Shown one piece after another: positions 47,322 to 56,200 of a DNA stretch of 64,000 nucleotides (its first letter is position 1; the number at the start of each line of letters is the position of its first letter). Where the stretch lies: NCBI RefSeq assembly GCF_041410465.1, contig NZ_CP166961.1:1922001-1986000 (forward strand), read 5' to 3'. Below the pieces are notes generated by a model. The model saw only the letters and a list, made by a program, of their open reading frames with translations. It did not search any database and had not been told where the DNA came from. The translations under genes were made by a program, and so were the position numbers. The stretch is from Thalassotalea sp. 273M-4. Its GTDB lineage: Bacteria > Pseudomonadota > Gammaproteobacteria > Enterobacterales > Alteromonadaceae.

Positions 47322-47353
47322 AAAAGACCTTATGCCTAAGCAGAAGGTCTTTT
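47322..47353 (-). promoter_or_regulatory. Hairpin in the infC-rpmI intergenic leader
   Basis: AAAAGACCTT (47322-47331) pairs perfectly with AAGGTCTTTT (47344-47353) around a 12-nt loop, in the leader where E. coli has the L20-responsive structures. The 3' arm ends in four T's, so it could be an attenuator or partial terminator. Confidence 0.5.
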
Positions 47354-47371
47354 ACTTTAAAAGACCAGAAA

Positions 47372-47914
47372 TTATCTTTTGATTGGTGCTAGTACCATAA
47401 CCATCTGGCGACCTTCCACTTTACGTGGGAATGATTCGCAAGATGCTAAGTCTTCTAAATCCGCTTTAACACGGTTTAAAAGTTCGATACCTAGCTCCTG
47501 GTGGGCCATTTCACGACCGCGGAAACGTAATGTTACCTTAGCCTTGTCACCACCTTCAAGAAAGCGTCTCAGGTTGCGTAGTTTGACCTGATAGTCGCCT
47601 TCGTCAGTTCCAGGTCGGAATTTAATTTCCTTAACCTGGATCTGCTTTTGCTTTTTACGTTGTTCTTTAAGTTCTTTTGATTTCTCGTATAAGAACTTAC
47701 CATAATCCATCACACGACAGACTGGCGGTTTGGCAGTTGGACTGATTTCAACTAAATCTACATTTGCTTTTTCCGCTGCATCCAGTGCTTCATCTATTGA
47801 GACGATACCCATGGCTTCGCCGTCCAACCCAATTAAACGCACTTCACTTGCCGTAATTAAGTCGTTTAACTTATGTTGCGGTTCTTTTTGACCGCCTCTT
47901 TGACCACCTTTAAT
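47372..47914 (-). CDS. infC: Translation initiation factor IF-3, AUU start
   Basis: IF-3 prevents 30S-50S joining and checks start-codon pairing. The true start is the rare ATT at 47912-47914: it has a perfect AGGAGG eight bases upstream and gives the expected N-terminus [19 protein letters not shown] before [11 protein letters not shown]. The product is then 180 residues, as in E. coli, whose infC also starts at AUU. Starting at the later GTG (47842) would remove 24 residues. The AUU makes infC self-repressing, because IF-3 discriminates against it. It lies between thrS and rpmI. Confidence 0.96.
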   Translation of the reverse strand: MKGGQRGGQKEPQHKLNDLITASEVRLIGLDGEAMGIVSIDEALDAAEKANVDLVEISPTAKPPVCRVMDYGKFLYEKSKELKEQRKKQKQIQVKEIKFRPGTDEGDYQVKLRNLRRFLEGGDKAKVTLRFRGREMAHQELGIELLNRVKADLEDLASCESFPRKVEGRQMVMVLAPIKR

Positions 47915-47928
47915 AGTCTGTTCCTCCT
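47912..47928 (-). promoter_or_regulatory. infC ribosome-binding site and AUU start codon
   Basis: Perfect Shine-Dalgarno AGGAGG (47923-47928 on the minus strand), 8-nt spacer, then ATT. The strong site compensates for the non-canonical codon used in IF-3 autoregulation. Confidence 0.93.
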
Positions 47929-47940
47929 AGAGAACTAATG

Positions 47941-49851
47941 TTAAGCCCGTGTTTTCACTTCATCAGTTAATTTTGCGATGAATTCGTTCACAGACAGTTT
48001 TCCTAAATCTTCACCTGAACGTGTTCTGATGGCTATTTCGTCGGCTTCCATTTCTTTGTCACCGACAACCAATAAATACGGTACACGTTTTAAAGTATGC
48101 TCGCGGATTTTAAAGCCTATCTTCTCATTACGCAAGTCTGCTTTTGCTCTAAACCCATTTTCTTTTAGTTTTTTTACAATTTGTTCACAGTATTCAGACT
48201 GTTTATCGGTGATGTTCATAACCGTGGCCTGAATAGGTGAAAGCCATGTTGGGAATTTACCTGAGTATTCCTCAATTAAAATACCAATAAAGCGCTCAAG
48301 TGAACCTAAAATAGCGCGATGAATCATCACAGGCGTATAACGCTCGTTATCTTCACCTACATATGTTGCGCCTAAACGAGCAGGTAAAGCAAAGTCTAGT
48401 TGTACTGTACCACATTGCCAGTGACGACCTAAACAATCTTGTAGGGTAAATTCGATTTTTGGTCCGTAGAACGCACCTTCACCTGGTTGGTATTCAAATT
48501 CAATATTATTGCCTTTAAGCGCATTCGCTAAGCCTTCTTCGGCTTTATCCCACACTTCATCACTACCGATGCGTTGTTCAGGGCGAGTAGACAGTTTTAC
48601 AATGATGTCTTCAAAGCCAAAAGACTTATACACATCGTATACCATCTTAATACACTTACTGACTTCATCTTGTACTTGATTTTCAGTACAGAAAATGTGG
48701 GCATCATCTTGAGTAAAGCCACGTACACGCATTAAGCCATGTAAAGCACCTGACGGCTCGTTACGGTGACAACAACCAAACTCAGCCATACGTAGTGGTA
48801 AATCACGGTATGATTTTAAACCTTGGTTAAAGATTTGCACGTGACCTGGGCAGTTCATTGGTTTAATCGCGTACTCGCGTTTTTCTGACTCAGTAGTGAA
48901 CATGTTGTCAGCGTATTTGTCCCAGTGACCCGATTTTTCCCACAACGCACGGTCCATCATTAATGGGCCTTTTACTTCGTCGTAATCGTATTCGTGCAGT
49001 TTTTCGCGAACAAATTTTTCAAGTTCGGTGTAAATCGTCCAACCGTCATTGTGCCAAAACACCATTCCTGGCGCTTCTTCTTGCCAGTGAAATAAGTCTA
49101 ATGCTTTACCAATTTTACGGTGATCGCGCTTTTCAGCTTCGGCTAAACGTTGAATGTAAGCTTTTAGCTGTTTTTTATCTGCCCAAGCCGTACCGTAAAT
49201 ACGCTGAAGCATTTTGTTTTCAGAGTTACCACGCCAGTATGCCCCAGCCACTTTCATTAATTTAAAGTGGTGACAATGACGCATGCTAGGTACGTGTGGA
49301 CCACGACACATGTCAATGTATTCTTCATGGTAGTACAAAGCTGGCGTATCTGATTTGTCAATATTCTCGTCCAAAATTTCCATTTTGTACGGCTCGCCAC
49401 GCTCTTTAAATGTGTCGTAAGCGGTTTGCCAGCTGCCAGTTTTCTTAACAACTTCGTAGCCAGTACGGGCTAATTCGGTCATCCGCTTTTCTAATTTAGC
49501 CAAATCGTCGTCATTTAAAGAATGGTCTAAATCAACGTCATAGTAAAAACCATTATCAATGGTTGGACCGATGGCCATTTTTACATCTGGGTACAACTGC
49601 TTAATCGCATGACCTAATAAATGGGCACATGAGTGACGAATAATTTCAAGGCCTTCGTCATCTTTACTGGTGATAAGTTGTAAATCGGCATCTTCGGTGA
49701 TCAATTCGCATGCATCAACTAATTGACCATTAACACGACCAGCGATGGTCGCTTTCGCAAGACCTGGGCCAATATCTAAGGCCACTTGCATAACGGAAAC
49801 GGATTGTTCAAATGAACGCTGACTGCCGTCAGGGAGAGTAATTACTGGCAC
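47941..49851 (-). CDS. thrS: Threonyl-tRNA synthetase
   Basis: ThrS charges tRNA(Thr). The 636-residue protein has an N-terminal TGS domain (1-60), an editing domain (about 65-225; [16 protein letters not shown] gives the HxxxH zinc-type site), the class II catalytic core with [10 protein letters not shown] and CGTVQLDF, and an anticodon-binding domain (about 535-636). The start is GTG 49851 with GAGGA upstream. First gene of thrS-infC-rpmI-rplT; in E. coli, ThrS represses its own translation through the leader. Confidence 0.98.
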   Translation of the reverse strand: MPVITLPDGSQRSFEQSVSVMQVALDIGPGLAKATIAGRVNGQLVDACELITEDADLQLITSKDDEGLEIIRHSCAHLLGHAIKQLYPDVKMAIGPTIDNGFYYDVDLDHSLNDDDLAKLEKRMTELARTGYEVVKKTGSWQTAYDTFKERGEPYKMEILDENIDKSDTPALYYHEEYIDMCRGPHVPSMRHCHHFKLMKVAGAYWRGNSENKMLQRIYGTAWADKKQLKAYIQRLAEAEKRDHRKIGKALDLFHWQEEAPGMVFWHNDGWTIYTELEKFVREKLHEYDYDEVKGPLMMDRALWEKSGHWDKYADNMFTTESEKREYAIKPMNCPGHVQIFNQGLKSYRDLPLRMAEFGCCHRNEPSGALHGLMRVRGFTQDDAHIFCTENQVQDEVSKCIKMVYDVYKSFGFEDIIVKLSTRPEQRIGSDEVWDKAEEGLANALKGNNIEFEYQPGEGAFYGPKIEFTLQDCLGRHWQCGTVQLDFALPARLGATYVGEDNERYTPVMIHRAILGSLERFIGILIEEYSGKFPTWLSPIQATVMNITDKQSEYCEQIVKKLKENGFRAKADLRNEKIGFKIREHTLKRVPYLLVVGDKEMEADEIAIRTRSGEDLGKLSVNEFIAKLTDEVKTRA

Positions 49852-50421
49852 AAGAGTTCCTCAACAGTGGTGATACCTACGTAATATCACTTGTATTGTT
49901 TAGTTAACTTTTAAAACAGTTTTAGCCCATGATTAACGATGTAAACAATGGGATAAAATATTGTTTTGTGATTCATTTCAGTCATTTTCTGGCCACGACA
50001 GCGCAACCAAAAAAGTTTAAAAGAGGCATTCTAACCCCCCTTTTCATTGATGTACAGTGAAAGCTTACTTGCAACAGTAGCCGTTAGCAAAATTGTTTGC
50101 TAACGCATTCTATTCAAGCTAGGGGTAACGTATTTTCAAAAGCACAAAAGCGAAAAATAAAGACTAAGGACAAAAAAGAACAAGTTTTGTGATGTATTAG
50201 CGCATGCGAGCGGATATCACTTACCTTAAAACCTTAACTTTTCGCCTGCACATAAACTTGAATGAGTTTTTTTAATTTCCTCACAAGCTTGGCTAAATTG
50301 AACTTTGTTACCATAATTAATGAGTACGATGTACCATAATTCGTTGTTACCTTACCCGTTGTAGCTTTGCCCCCCAATTAGGGGTAGAGATTGCAACAAG
50401 ACATATCAGTAAGGAGGTCTT
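49852..50421. other. Intergenic region between thrS and the CPXCG gene, 570 bp
   Basis: No ORF is convincing. It holds the thrS leader and promoter (minus). A perfect 10-bp inverted repeat CGTTAGCAAA-ATTG-TTTGCTAACG lies at 50082-50105 without a T run. A pair of TACCATAATT direct repeats lies near 50310 and 50332. CCCC-AATTA-GGGG lies near 50372-50386, just before the CPXCG gene. Confidence 0.6.
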
Positions 50422-50628
50422 ATGCCTCAAGTTGTCAGCAGAAAAACCATCGAATGTCCTCATTGTGGCCATCACCTTCATGTTACCTTAGACACCAGTC
50501 AGGGCGATCAAAACTACTATGAATCCTGCCCGGCCTGTTGTAACGATATTCACATGACCGTAAGCATTGACGATTACCATCAAAAGATACGACTTATGGT
50601 AGACGCTGATGACGAGCAATATTTTTAA
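50422..50628 (+). CDS. CPXCG-motif cysteine-rich zinc protein
   Basis: The 68-residue protein has paired cysteine motifs CPHCG and CPACC about 23 residues apart, expected to bind one zinc, and an acidic C-terminus. This matches the small Cys-rich CPXCG family of unknown function found in many gammaproteobacteria. A strong AAGGAGGT precedes the ATG. Monocistronic. Confidence 0.9.
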   Translation: MPQVVSRKTIECPHCGHHLHVTLDTSQGDQNYYESCPACCNDIHMTVSIDDYHQKIRLMVDADDEQYF

Positions 50629-50692
50629 TCACTCTGCTTTACTCTGCACAGCTTAGCTCAGCACAGCACAACTCAGCTTAGTTTTGCTCAGC

Positions 50693-51328
50693 TTAGTTTC
50701 GCTTTGCCATGATCCTTTCTATGCTATCTACTATGGTGATGGTCTGCTGATCAATTTCGATATTAACAGACTCACCCACACTTAAAGCCCCAAGATTGGT
50801 TCGTTGTAATGTTTCAGGGATAAGATGCAACGAAAACACAACGTGATCTGCCTGCTCCACCACCTTACCTAAAGTCAAACTGGCACCATTAATCGCAATA
50901 AAGCCTTTATGGAATAAATATTTTGCCCAACTTGAAGCTAGGGAAAAATCAAGCTGACAGTTATCCTCACTGTCAATACGACGTAACAACGTCGCCGTGC
51001 CATGAATGTGACCACTTACGATATGACCACCAATTTCATCACCGACTTTCATTGACCGCTCTATGTTTATTTGACTGCCAACACAAACCTCGGCCAAATT
51101 AGTTAACTTTAGGGTCTCATCAATTACATCAAATTCTATTTCAGCACGCTCGTTGTCGCACGATTTAAATCCAACGACAGTCAAGCAAACACCATTATTG
51201 GCGATACTGGCTCCCATCTCTAGCCCATCAATTAATCGCCTAGGTATTTCAATGCAAAAATGCTTAAAGTTATTTCTCGTTTCAATCGATTTAACCGTGC
51301 CTGTGCATTGCACTATTCCTGTAAACAT
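50693..51328 (-). CDS. ribE: Riboflavin synthase, alpha chain
   Basis: The enzyme dismutates two 6,7-dimethyl-8-ribityllumazine molecules to riboflavin. The 211-residue product has two lumazine-binding barrel repeats, each with the MFTGIV/FHKGFIAINGASLT-type segments and ASIANNGVCLTV. It is often named ribC in E. coli. It is divergent from the MATE pump gene, as ribC-mdtK in E. coli. No FMN riboswitch is seen. Confidence 0.95.
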   Translation of the reverse strand: MFTGIVQCTGTVKSIETRNNFKHFCIEIPRRLIDGLEMGASIANNGVCLTVVGFKSCDNERAEIEFDVIDETLKLTNLAEVCVGSQINIERSMKVGDEIGGHIVSGHIHGTATLLRRIDSEDNCQLDFSLASSWAKYLFHKGFIAINGASLTLGKVVEQADHVVFSLHLIPETLQRTNLGALSVGESVNIEIDQQTITIVDSIERIMAKRN

Positions 51329-51380
51329 ATATATTATCTCTGTTTATTAACCAATGACGCTATTATCCAGATATTCAAGC

Positions 51381-52745
51381 ATGACTCTAGAAAATTTTTT
51401 ATCCGATACCAAGAGTTTAATTAAGTTAGCTTACCCTATTCTTATTGCTCAGCTTGTCCAAAACTTAATGAGCTTCTCTGATACCGTCATGGCCGGTCGG
51501 GTAAGTGCGACGGATCTCGCAGCGGTTGCCGTCGCCAGCAGTATTTGGTTACCTATTATTTTAACCATACACGGTTTAATGATGGCGCTAGCAGCCATTG
51601 TCTCACAATACGATGGCAGTAAAAATTTAGCGGCTGCGGCAAAGTCGACCATTCAATCTGGCTGGATCGCTTTGGTTTTATCTCTTTTGGTGCTCATTGC
51701 CATTGTGTATTTTGTCCCTATGTTGGAGCCTAAACTAACCCTTGAGCCTAAACTCAAGGAGTTGATGCTAGATTATCTGGTTTATATTGCTTGGGGTGGC
51801 CCTGGCTATTGTTTGTATTTGGTACTGAGAAACTTTTCCGAAGGCATGAGTTACACCAGACCGACCATGATTATTTCAATTATTGGGCTCATTATTAATA
51901 TCCCTGCCAATTATATTTTTATTTATGGCGCATTTGGCATCCCTGAGTATGGTGGTGCTGGCTGCGGTATTGCAACCGCCATTGTCTACTGGGCGATGTT
52001 TATTGGCTTACTTATTTACGTGTACAGCTCTAAAAAACTCGCACAGGTTGAATTATTTAAACATTTACGCTGGCCTGACTGGGGCGAGATAAGCAAGATA
52101 TTTAAATTAGGCACCCCGATTGCGTTCTCGTTATTATTTGAAGTGTCGTTATTTTCGGTTGTGGCCATTATTTTAGCGCCCCTTGGCACAGATACGGTCG
52201 CCAGCCATCAAATTGCGCTTAACTTCTCAAGCCTAGTCTTTATGGTGCCCCTATCCATTGCCATGGCGGTCACCATCAAAGTAGGTTTTGCGGTGGGTGA
52301 AAGCAAACAGCAAAAAGCCAAAGATATGTGCACAAGCTCGCTCTGGCTCGGTTTTATTATTGCCTTATTTACCGCATTTATCAGCGTGGCTTTTCGAGAG
52401 CAAATCGCAATGATTTATACCAATGAACCACAAGTGATTGCCTTAGCGGGTCAATTGATGTTTTTGGCCGCATTATTTCAATTTTCTGATTTTATTCAGG
52501 TGATATCTGCTGGCGCTCTTCGAGGCTATAAAGACACAAAATCGATTTTATACATTACCTTTGTGGCGTATTGGTTAGTTGGCTTAACGTTAGGGCTTGT
52601 CTTGGGCATGACCAACTGGTTAGTCCCTGCAATGGGTGCATCGGGCTTTTGGATAGGCTTTATTTTGGGGTTAACAACCGCCGCCATTTTATTGTATTGG
52701 CGATTAAAAGTAATACAAAAACGCTTTGCTTTGGCGGTTATATAA
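51381..52745 (+). CDS. mdtK: MATE multidrug efflux pump, MdtK/NorM
   Basis: Inner-membrane Na+/drug antiporter of the MATE family with twelve hydrophobic segments. Close in order and sequence to MdtK: YPILIAQLVQNLMSFSDTVMAG, GAGCGIATAIVYW and SHQIALNFSSLVF. I prefer ATG 51381 (454 residues, E. coli 457), although ATG 51354 in the same frame is possible. Neither has a good ribosome site. The spacer to the divergent ribE is only 52 bp, so promoters must overlap. Confidence 0.93.
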   Translation: MTLENFLSDTKSLIKLAYPILIAQLVQNLMSFSDTVMAGRVSATDLAAVAVASSIWLPIILTIHGLMMALAAIVSQYDGSKNLAAAAKSTIQSGWIALVLSLLVLIAIVYFVPMLEPKLTLEPKLKELMLDYLVYIAWGGPGYCLYLVLRNFSEGMSYTRPTMIISIIGLIINIPANYIFIYGAFGIPEYGGAGCGIATAIVYWAMFIGLLIYVYSSKKLAQVELFKHLRWPDWGEISKIFKLGTPIAFSLLFEVSLFSVVAIILAPLGTDTVASHQIALNFSSLVFMVPLSIAMAVTIKVGFAVGESKQQKAKDMCTSSLWLGFIIALFTAFISVAFREQIAMIYTNEPQVIALAGQLMFLAALFQFSDFIQVISAGALRGYKDTKSILYITFVAYWLVGLTLGLVLGMTNWLVPAMGASGFWIGFILGLTTAAILLYWRLKVIQKRFALAVI

Positions 52746-52915
52746 ATAACTTTTCTGGTTAACAGGTGGGCTTTCATTGAAATCTCTAGGCCTGAACTAT
52801 GTCATTATTGCTATAGCAAGGCAACAAAAGGGAAAGAGTTTGCGATAAGTTGAGGGCGTTTTGTTTAAGAAACAAGCAAACGATTTATTTTTTATAATTT
52901 TGCCAACAAAACCAC

Positions 52916-52944
52916 TTGCAACAAATAAAACTCCTCGTTAATAT
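52916..52944 (+). promoter_or_regulatory. Promoter of tRNA-Val
   Basis: TTGCAA (52916-52921), 17-bp spacer, TAATAT (52939-52944), then GCGC just downstream, a GC-rich discriminator typical of stringently controlled stable-RNA promoters. The tRNA begins 38 bp later. Confidence 0.7.
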
Positions 52945-52981
52945 AGCGCTCGTTGGTACAGCAATACCAACCACTGTATTT

Positions 52982-53057
52982 GGAAGTGTAGCTCAGTTGG
53001 GAGAGCATCTCGTTGACATCGAGAAGGTCGCTGGTTCGAACCCAGTCACGTCCACCA
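52982..53057 (+). tRNA. tRNA-Val (anticodon GAC)
   Basis: The 76-nt cloverleaf has D stem GCTC/GAGC, anticodon stem TCTCG/CGAGA with loop TTGACAT (anticodon 53015-53017), variable loop AGGTC, T stem GCTGG/CCAGT with TTCGAAC, and an encoded CCA end. The acceptor stem GGAAGTG/CACGTCC pairs at six of seven positions, with an A-G mismatch at pair 4-69. Single gene with its own promoter and terminator. Confidence 0.92.
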
Positions 53058-53065
53058 TATTCAAG

Positions 53066-53102
53066 AAAAGCCGTTAAGTAGCAATACTTAACGGCTTTTT
53101 TC
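53066..53102 (+). terminator. Terminator after tRNA-Val
   Basis: AAAAGCCGTTAAGTA (53066-53080) pairs perfectly with TACTTAACGGCTTTT around GCAA, followed by T's. Confidence 0.92.
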
Positions 53103-53113
53103 ATGCCGAGTTT

Positions 53114-53398
53114 TTAAACGCGATAAAACACAATGCAACAGCAAACCTTGGCCAGTAAGCTGTAGCCTAATATCAACCCCAGTAAGTACTTGAAACCTAA
53201 ACACCTGCTTGACGAGCAAAAGCAAGCGAATGATTTAATCGTTGTCTTGCTGATCTTTGGTGTCTCTTGTTCGGTTAACACCCGAGACTTACTGACCAAA
53301 GCACGACAATGATCGCAAAAAAACTGTACCGCTCCACACGCCTGTAGCTTTTCAATGGGATTTTTACAATCCGGACAATAGTAATTGGTTTTCGTCAT
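53114..53398 (-). CDS. YfgJ-like zinc-ribbon protein with a frameshift-extended C-terminus
   Basis: From ATG 53398 (AGAGGA upstream) the N-terminal 40 residues match the zinc-ribbon half of E. coli YfgJ: YYCPDCKNPIEKLQACGAVQFFCDHC, then LVSKSRV. After residue 45 the chain becomes a Cys-rich hydrophobic tail unlike the family. In another frame, restoring one G near 53265 gives EDTKDQQDND and a stop at 53235-53237, a natural hydrophilic end at about 54 residues. I infer a one-base deletion. The protein may still fold at its N-terminus. Confidence 0.7.
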   Translation of the reverse strand: MTKTNYYCPDCKNPIEKLQACGAVQFFCDHCRALVSKSRVLTEQETPKISKTTIKSFACFCSSSRCLGFKYLLGLILGYSLLAKVCCCIVFYRV

Positions 53399-53581
53399 GA
53401 TTTCCTCTTGCAACAACTTCAATAACAATCATCTGTATATTATGTGCCATCCAAACTAAAGACGCTTAGCTCTAGATCAATTTCTGTCGCCCAAGTTGCA
53501 AGTCATATAAATACGTTGGATCTGGCGCAGATAATACTTATCAGCGCCGCTAAGAAATGGCCTTAAGATAATAAAAGGAGG

Positions 53582-55216
53582 TTATTCAACAATAACGGTT
53601 TCATTTGGCTCTAACGGCAGTAACGCTGAGTAATGCGCTTCTATTTGGTCGCGTTTAAGCTTTAAGGTTGGTGTTAACATGTCATTTTCAATGGACCATG
53701 GTTCTTTACAGACAAAAATAAAGTCCACTTTTTGGTGACGTTCTAATTCCTTATTTACCTCTGATAAGGTTTTATCCAATGACTTTAATACATCATTGCT
53801 TTGTCGGTTAACGCTTTCTCCAAGCACGACTAGCGCAACAGGCTGTTTTAACCCCGAGCCCATAATACAAACTTGCTCGATATGCCCATTTTGCCCAAGC
53901 TTACCTTCAATGGGGACTGGGCTTACGTACTTGCCTTTACTGGTTTTAAATTGCTCTTTCACGCGTCCAATGATTTCATAGGCACCGTCGCTTCGTTGAC
54001 GCCCTAAATCTCCCGTTTTAAACCACCCATCTTGAAACGATTTTTCGGTGATCCCAGGTTTTAAATAATATTGCTTAAACACCGAATCACCCTTAATTAA
54101 GATTTCTTGTTGTTCCGATAATTTCATTTTAACGCAAGGGATTGGCTCACCTATGGTGCCCATACGCTCTAATTGATAAGGGATATTGCCACACGACAAG
54201 CCTGATGTTTCGGTCATTCCCCAGCCTTCGCAAATATCAATACCAATTTTGTGATACCAGGTTAATAAAGATTTAGAGATAGGCGCAGAACCTGAGGCAA
54301 AGATTTTGGTTTTACTCAAGCCTAAATTTTTACGGATAACGGCTGCGATTAGCCGGCCTAAAAATGGAATTTTCAATAAAATATTGAGTTTTTTTTGTGG
54401 AAGTCTTTGTAAAATTTGAGCATGAAACTTCGCCCAAAGCCTTGGCACCGATAAGAAAATGGTTGGTGAAGCATGCTTTAAATCATCGAGAAAACTGTCT
54501 AATGATTCAACAAAAAACACTTGCGCACCACTGCAAAACGAAGTGGCTTCAACCACGCAACGCTCGGTAATGTGGGCCAGAGGTAAATATGAAAGTACGC
54601 GATCTTGATTGTTTTGTGCAATAACATGCGCTGTATGATATGCCGCACTGGCAAGATTTTTATAACTTATCACCGCACCTTTAGGCTCGCCCGTGGTACC
54701 TGAGGTATAGACAATCGACATACAATCGTCCAAAGAAGCTTGATGAAGATGGCTGACTGGCGGGTATTGCTCTAACCATTCATCCCATTTTTGCTCTGTT
54801 TCAAGACTTGGATAAGGGAATGATATTGTCAAAAGATCTTTGGGTAAACCTTGTTCCGCGGGATTGAGTTCGTCTAACTTACCAACAAAAATCGCTTTCA
54901 TTTGTGAATGATTTACCACATAAGAAATAGTCTTTTTACCAGCAGTGGCATAAATTGGCACGCTGATCATACCCGCCATCATTATCGCTAAATCCGCAAT
55001 AAACCATTGCGCACAGTTTTTCGATAATATGCCAATTTTATCGCCTACTTCAAAACCTTGAGCCAACAAACCAGAAGCTATGCATCTCGCTTGTTGCTCT
55101 ACCTCTGAAAAGGTTAATGTCTGCCACTGCCCGTTAATAGGTTGATGTAAATAAGGCTTATATGGGTACGCTTGTGAGTTTTTTATAAAACTTTCTAAGC
55201 CAGTTAAATAGTGCAT
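53582..55216 (-). CDS. AMP-dependent long-chain acyl-CoA synthetase
   Basis: The 544-residue ANL-superfamily enzyme adenylates a fatty acid and forms the CoA thioester. The AMP-binding motif YTSGTTGEPKGAVIS, the core motif GWGMTETSG, the hinge TGDLGRQ and the DGAYEIIGRVKEQFKTSKGKYVSP region are intact. It resembles the FadD15/Mycobacterium-type long-chain ligase group. ATG 55216 has GAGGGG six bases upstream; an ATG two codons earlier touches that site. No FadR-like site is seen upstream. It follows the SMC operon on the same strand. Confidence 0.88.
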   Translation of the reverse strand: MHYLTGLESFIKNSQAYPYKPYLHQPINGQWQTLTFSEVEQQARCIASGLLAQGFEVGDKIGILSKNCAQWFIADLAIMMAGMISVPIYATAGKKTISYVVNHSQMKAIFVGKLDELNPAEQGLPKDLLTISFPYPSLETEQKWDEWLEQYPPVSHLHQASLDDCMSIVYTSGTTGEPKGAVISYKNLASAAYHTAHVIAQNNQDRVLSYLPLAHITERCVVEATSFCSGAQVFFVESLDSFLDDLKHASPTIFLSVPRLWAKFHAQILQRLPQKKLNILLKIPFLGRLIAAVIRKNLGLSKTKIFASGSAPISKSLLTWYHKIGIDICEGWGMTETSGLSCGNIPYQLERMGTIGEPIPCVKMKLSEQQEILIKGDSVFKQYYLKPGITEKSFQDGWFKTGDLGRQRSDGAYEIIGRVKEQFKTSKGKYVSPVPIEGKLGQNGHIEQVCIMGSGLKQPVALVVLGESVNRQSNDVLKSLDKTLSEVNKELERHQKVDFIFVCKEPWSIENDMLTPTLKLKRDQIEAHYSALLPLEPNETVIVE

Positions 55217-55339
55217 ATACATCCCCTCAGAATCTTAATTATTTTGTTGTTTTTATTATTTTTATTTTTCCCATCACCCTACTTTATACTAAGTTTTTAT
55301 GATTTTAAATCCGTAGCATAAAATTGTTTCGCCAGATAT

Positions 55340-56200
55340 TTAATTGCTCTTGTTAGGAGCAAATACATCAGCTTCTTCAAGTTTTAGATTATGTGCAAGC
55401 ATATGTTCTTGTTTGATCGACAACTGATGTTTTAGTAACGTAGTTATTGGCCCGCTCGACTCCAGCTCGGCTAGGGTTAACAGATAATTAAGGTTGCTAT
55501 GTTGACGGGAATAATCGCTTAACGATGACCATTTATTAATGTCGTTATAGTATTGTGGGTAAAGCCAACGAGTGACATTGGGTAAGTGAAAAGCAATGTC
55601 GACTCCCTTAGGGTCATAATCTGTAAAGGCCACGACTTCAGTGTTTGTCGAAATACTTTGCAGTAAATTATTGGTGCCACTGTTTGATATGCCATGGCCG
55701 CGATAAAGCACAATATCAACCTCGAAATCATCGGGGAAATTGGCTTGTTCTATGTGATCGAATGCAACAAGGTTCTCCACCACTAAGATGCGCTTAATGT
55801 TATCAAGTAAGAGGTGTTTAATACCAATGCGTAATGAGCTGCCATTAGGTAGACTAAATGGGGGATTGAAAATATCTAATGGACCATGTAAAGATCTAAG
55901 CAAAACATAATCCTGATCGGGATTGACTTTCGCTAACTTCTCATTGTGAACATGCTTGGCAACGTCAAGCCGACTTTGGTTTAAATCGACTTGAAAAATG
56001 TTCGAGTTAAGCTCTTGTTTTAATGCTTTCTCAAGTTCAATTTTATCGCGGGCAGTAAACAGCATTCGGTTGCCAACGCGTTTTGCAATGTCCTGAAAAT
56101 CATTTTCAATTAAAAACAGAGCGACGCGCGGTGAGCAATAGCGCTGATCAGAATAAATAAACTTTCTCAGCGCTGCTCTCATGCCTGCGGTTATTTTCAT
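55340..56200 (-). CDS. Toprim-domain protein, JetD/MksG-like subunit of the SMC operon
   Basis: The 286-residue protein has a winged-helix-like N-terminal part and a Toprim core at about 135-215. E142 is in RILVVENLVAF and the metal pair D194/D196 is in AFTDYDPKGVDIA, with LYRGHG between, the same order as in JetD of Wadjet (VEN...G.G...D.D..G). JetD cuts circular plasmid DNA when the SMC motor stalls on it. This one is shorter than JetD (near 400 residues) and lacks an obvious DUF3322 region. Its ATG overlaps the kleisin-like stop by one base. Nuclease activity is inferred. Confidence 0.75.
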   Translation of the reverse strand: MKITAGMRAALRKFIYSDQRYCSPRVALFLIENDFQDIAKRVGNRMLFTARDKIELEKALKQELNSNIFQVDLNQSRLDVAKHVHNEKLAKVNPDQDYVLLRSLHGPLDIFNPPFSLPNGSSLRIGIKHLLLDNIKRILVVENLVAFDHIEQANFPDDFEVDIVLYRGHGISNSGTNNLLQSISTNTEVVAFTDYDPKGVDIAFHLPNVTRWLYPQYYNDINKWSSLSDYSRQHSNLNYLLTLAELESSGPITTLLKHQLSIKQEHMLAHNLKLEEADVFAPNKSN

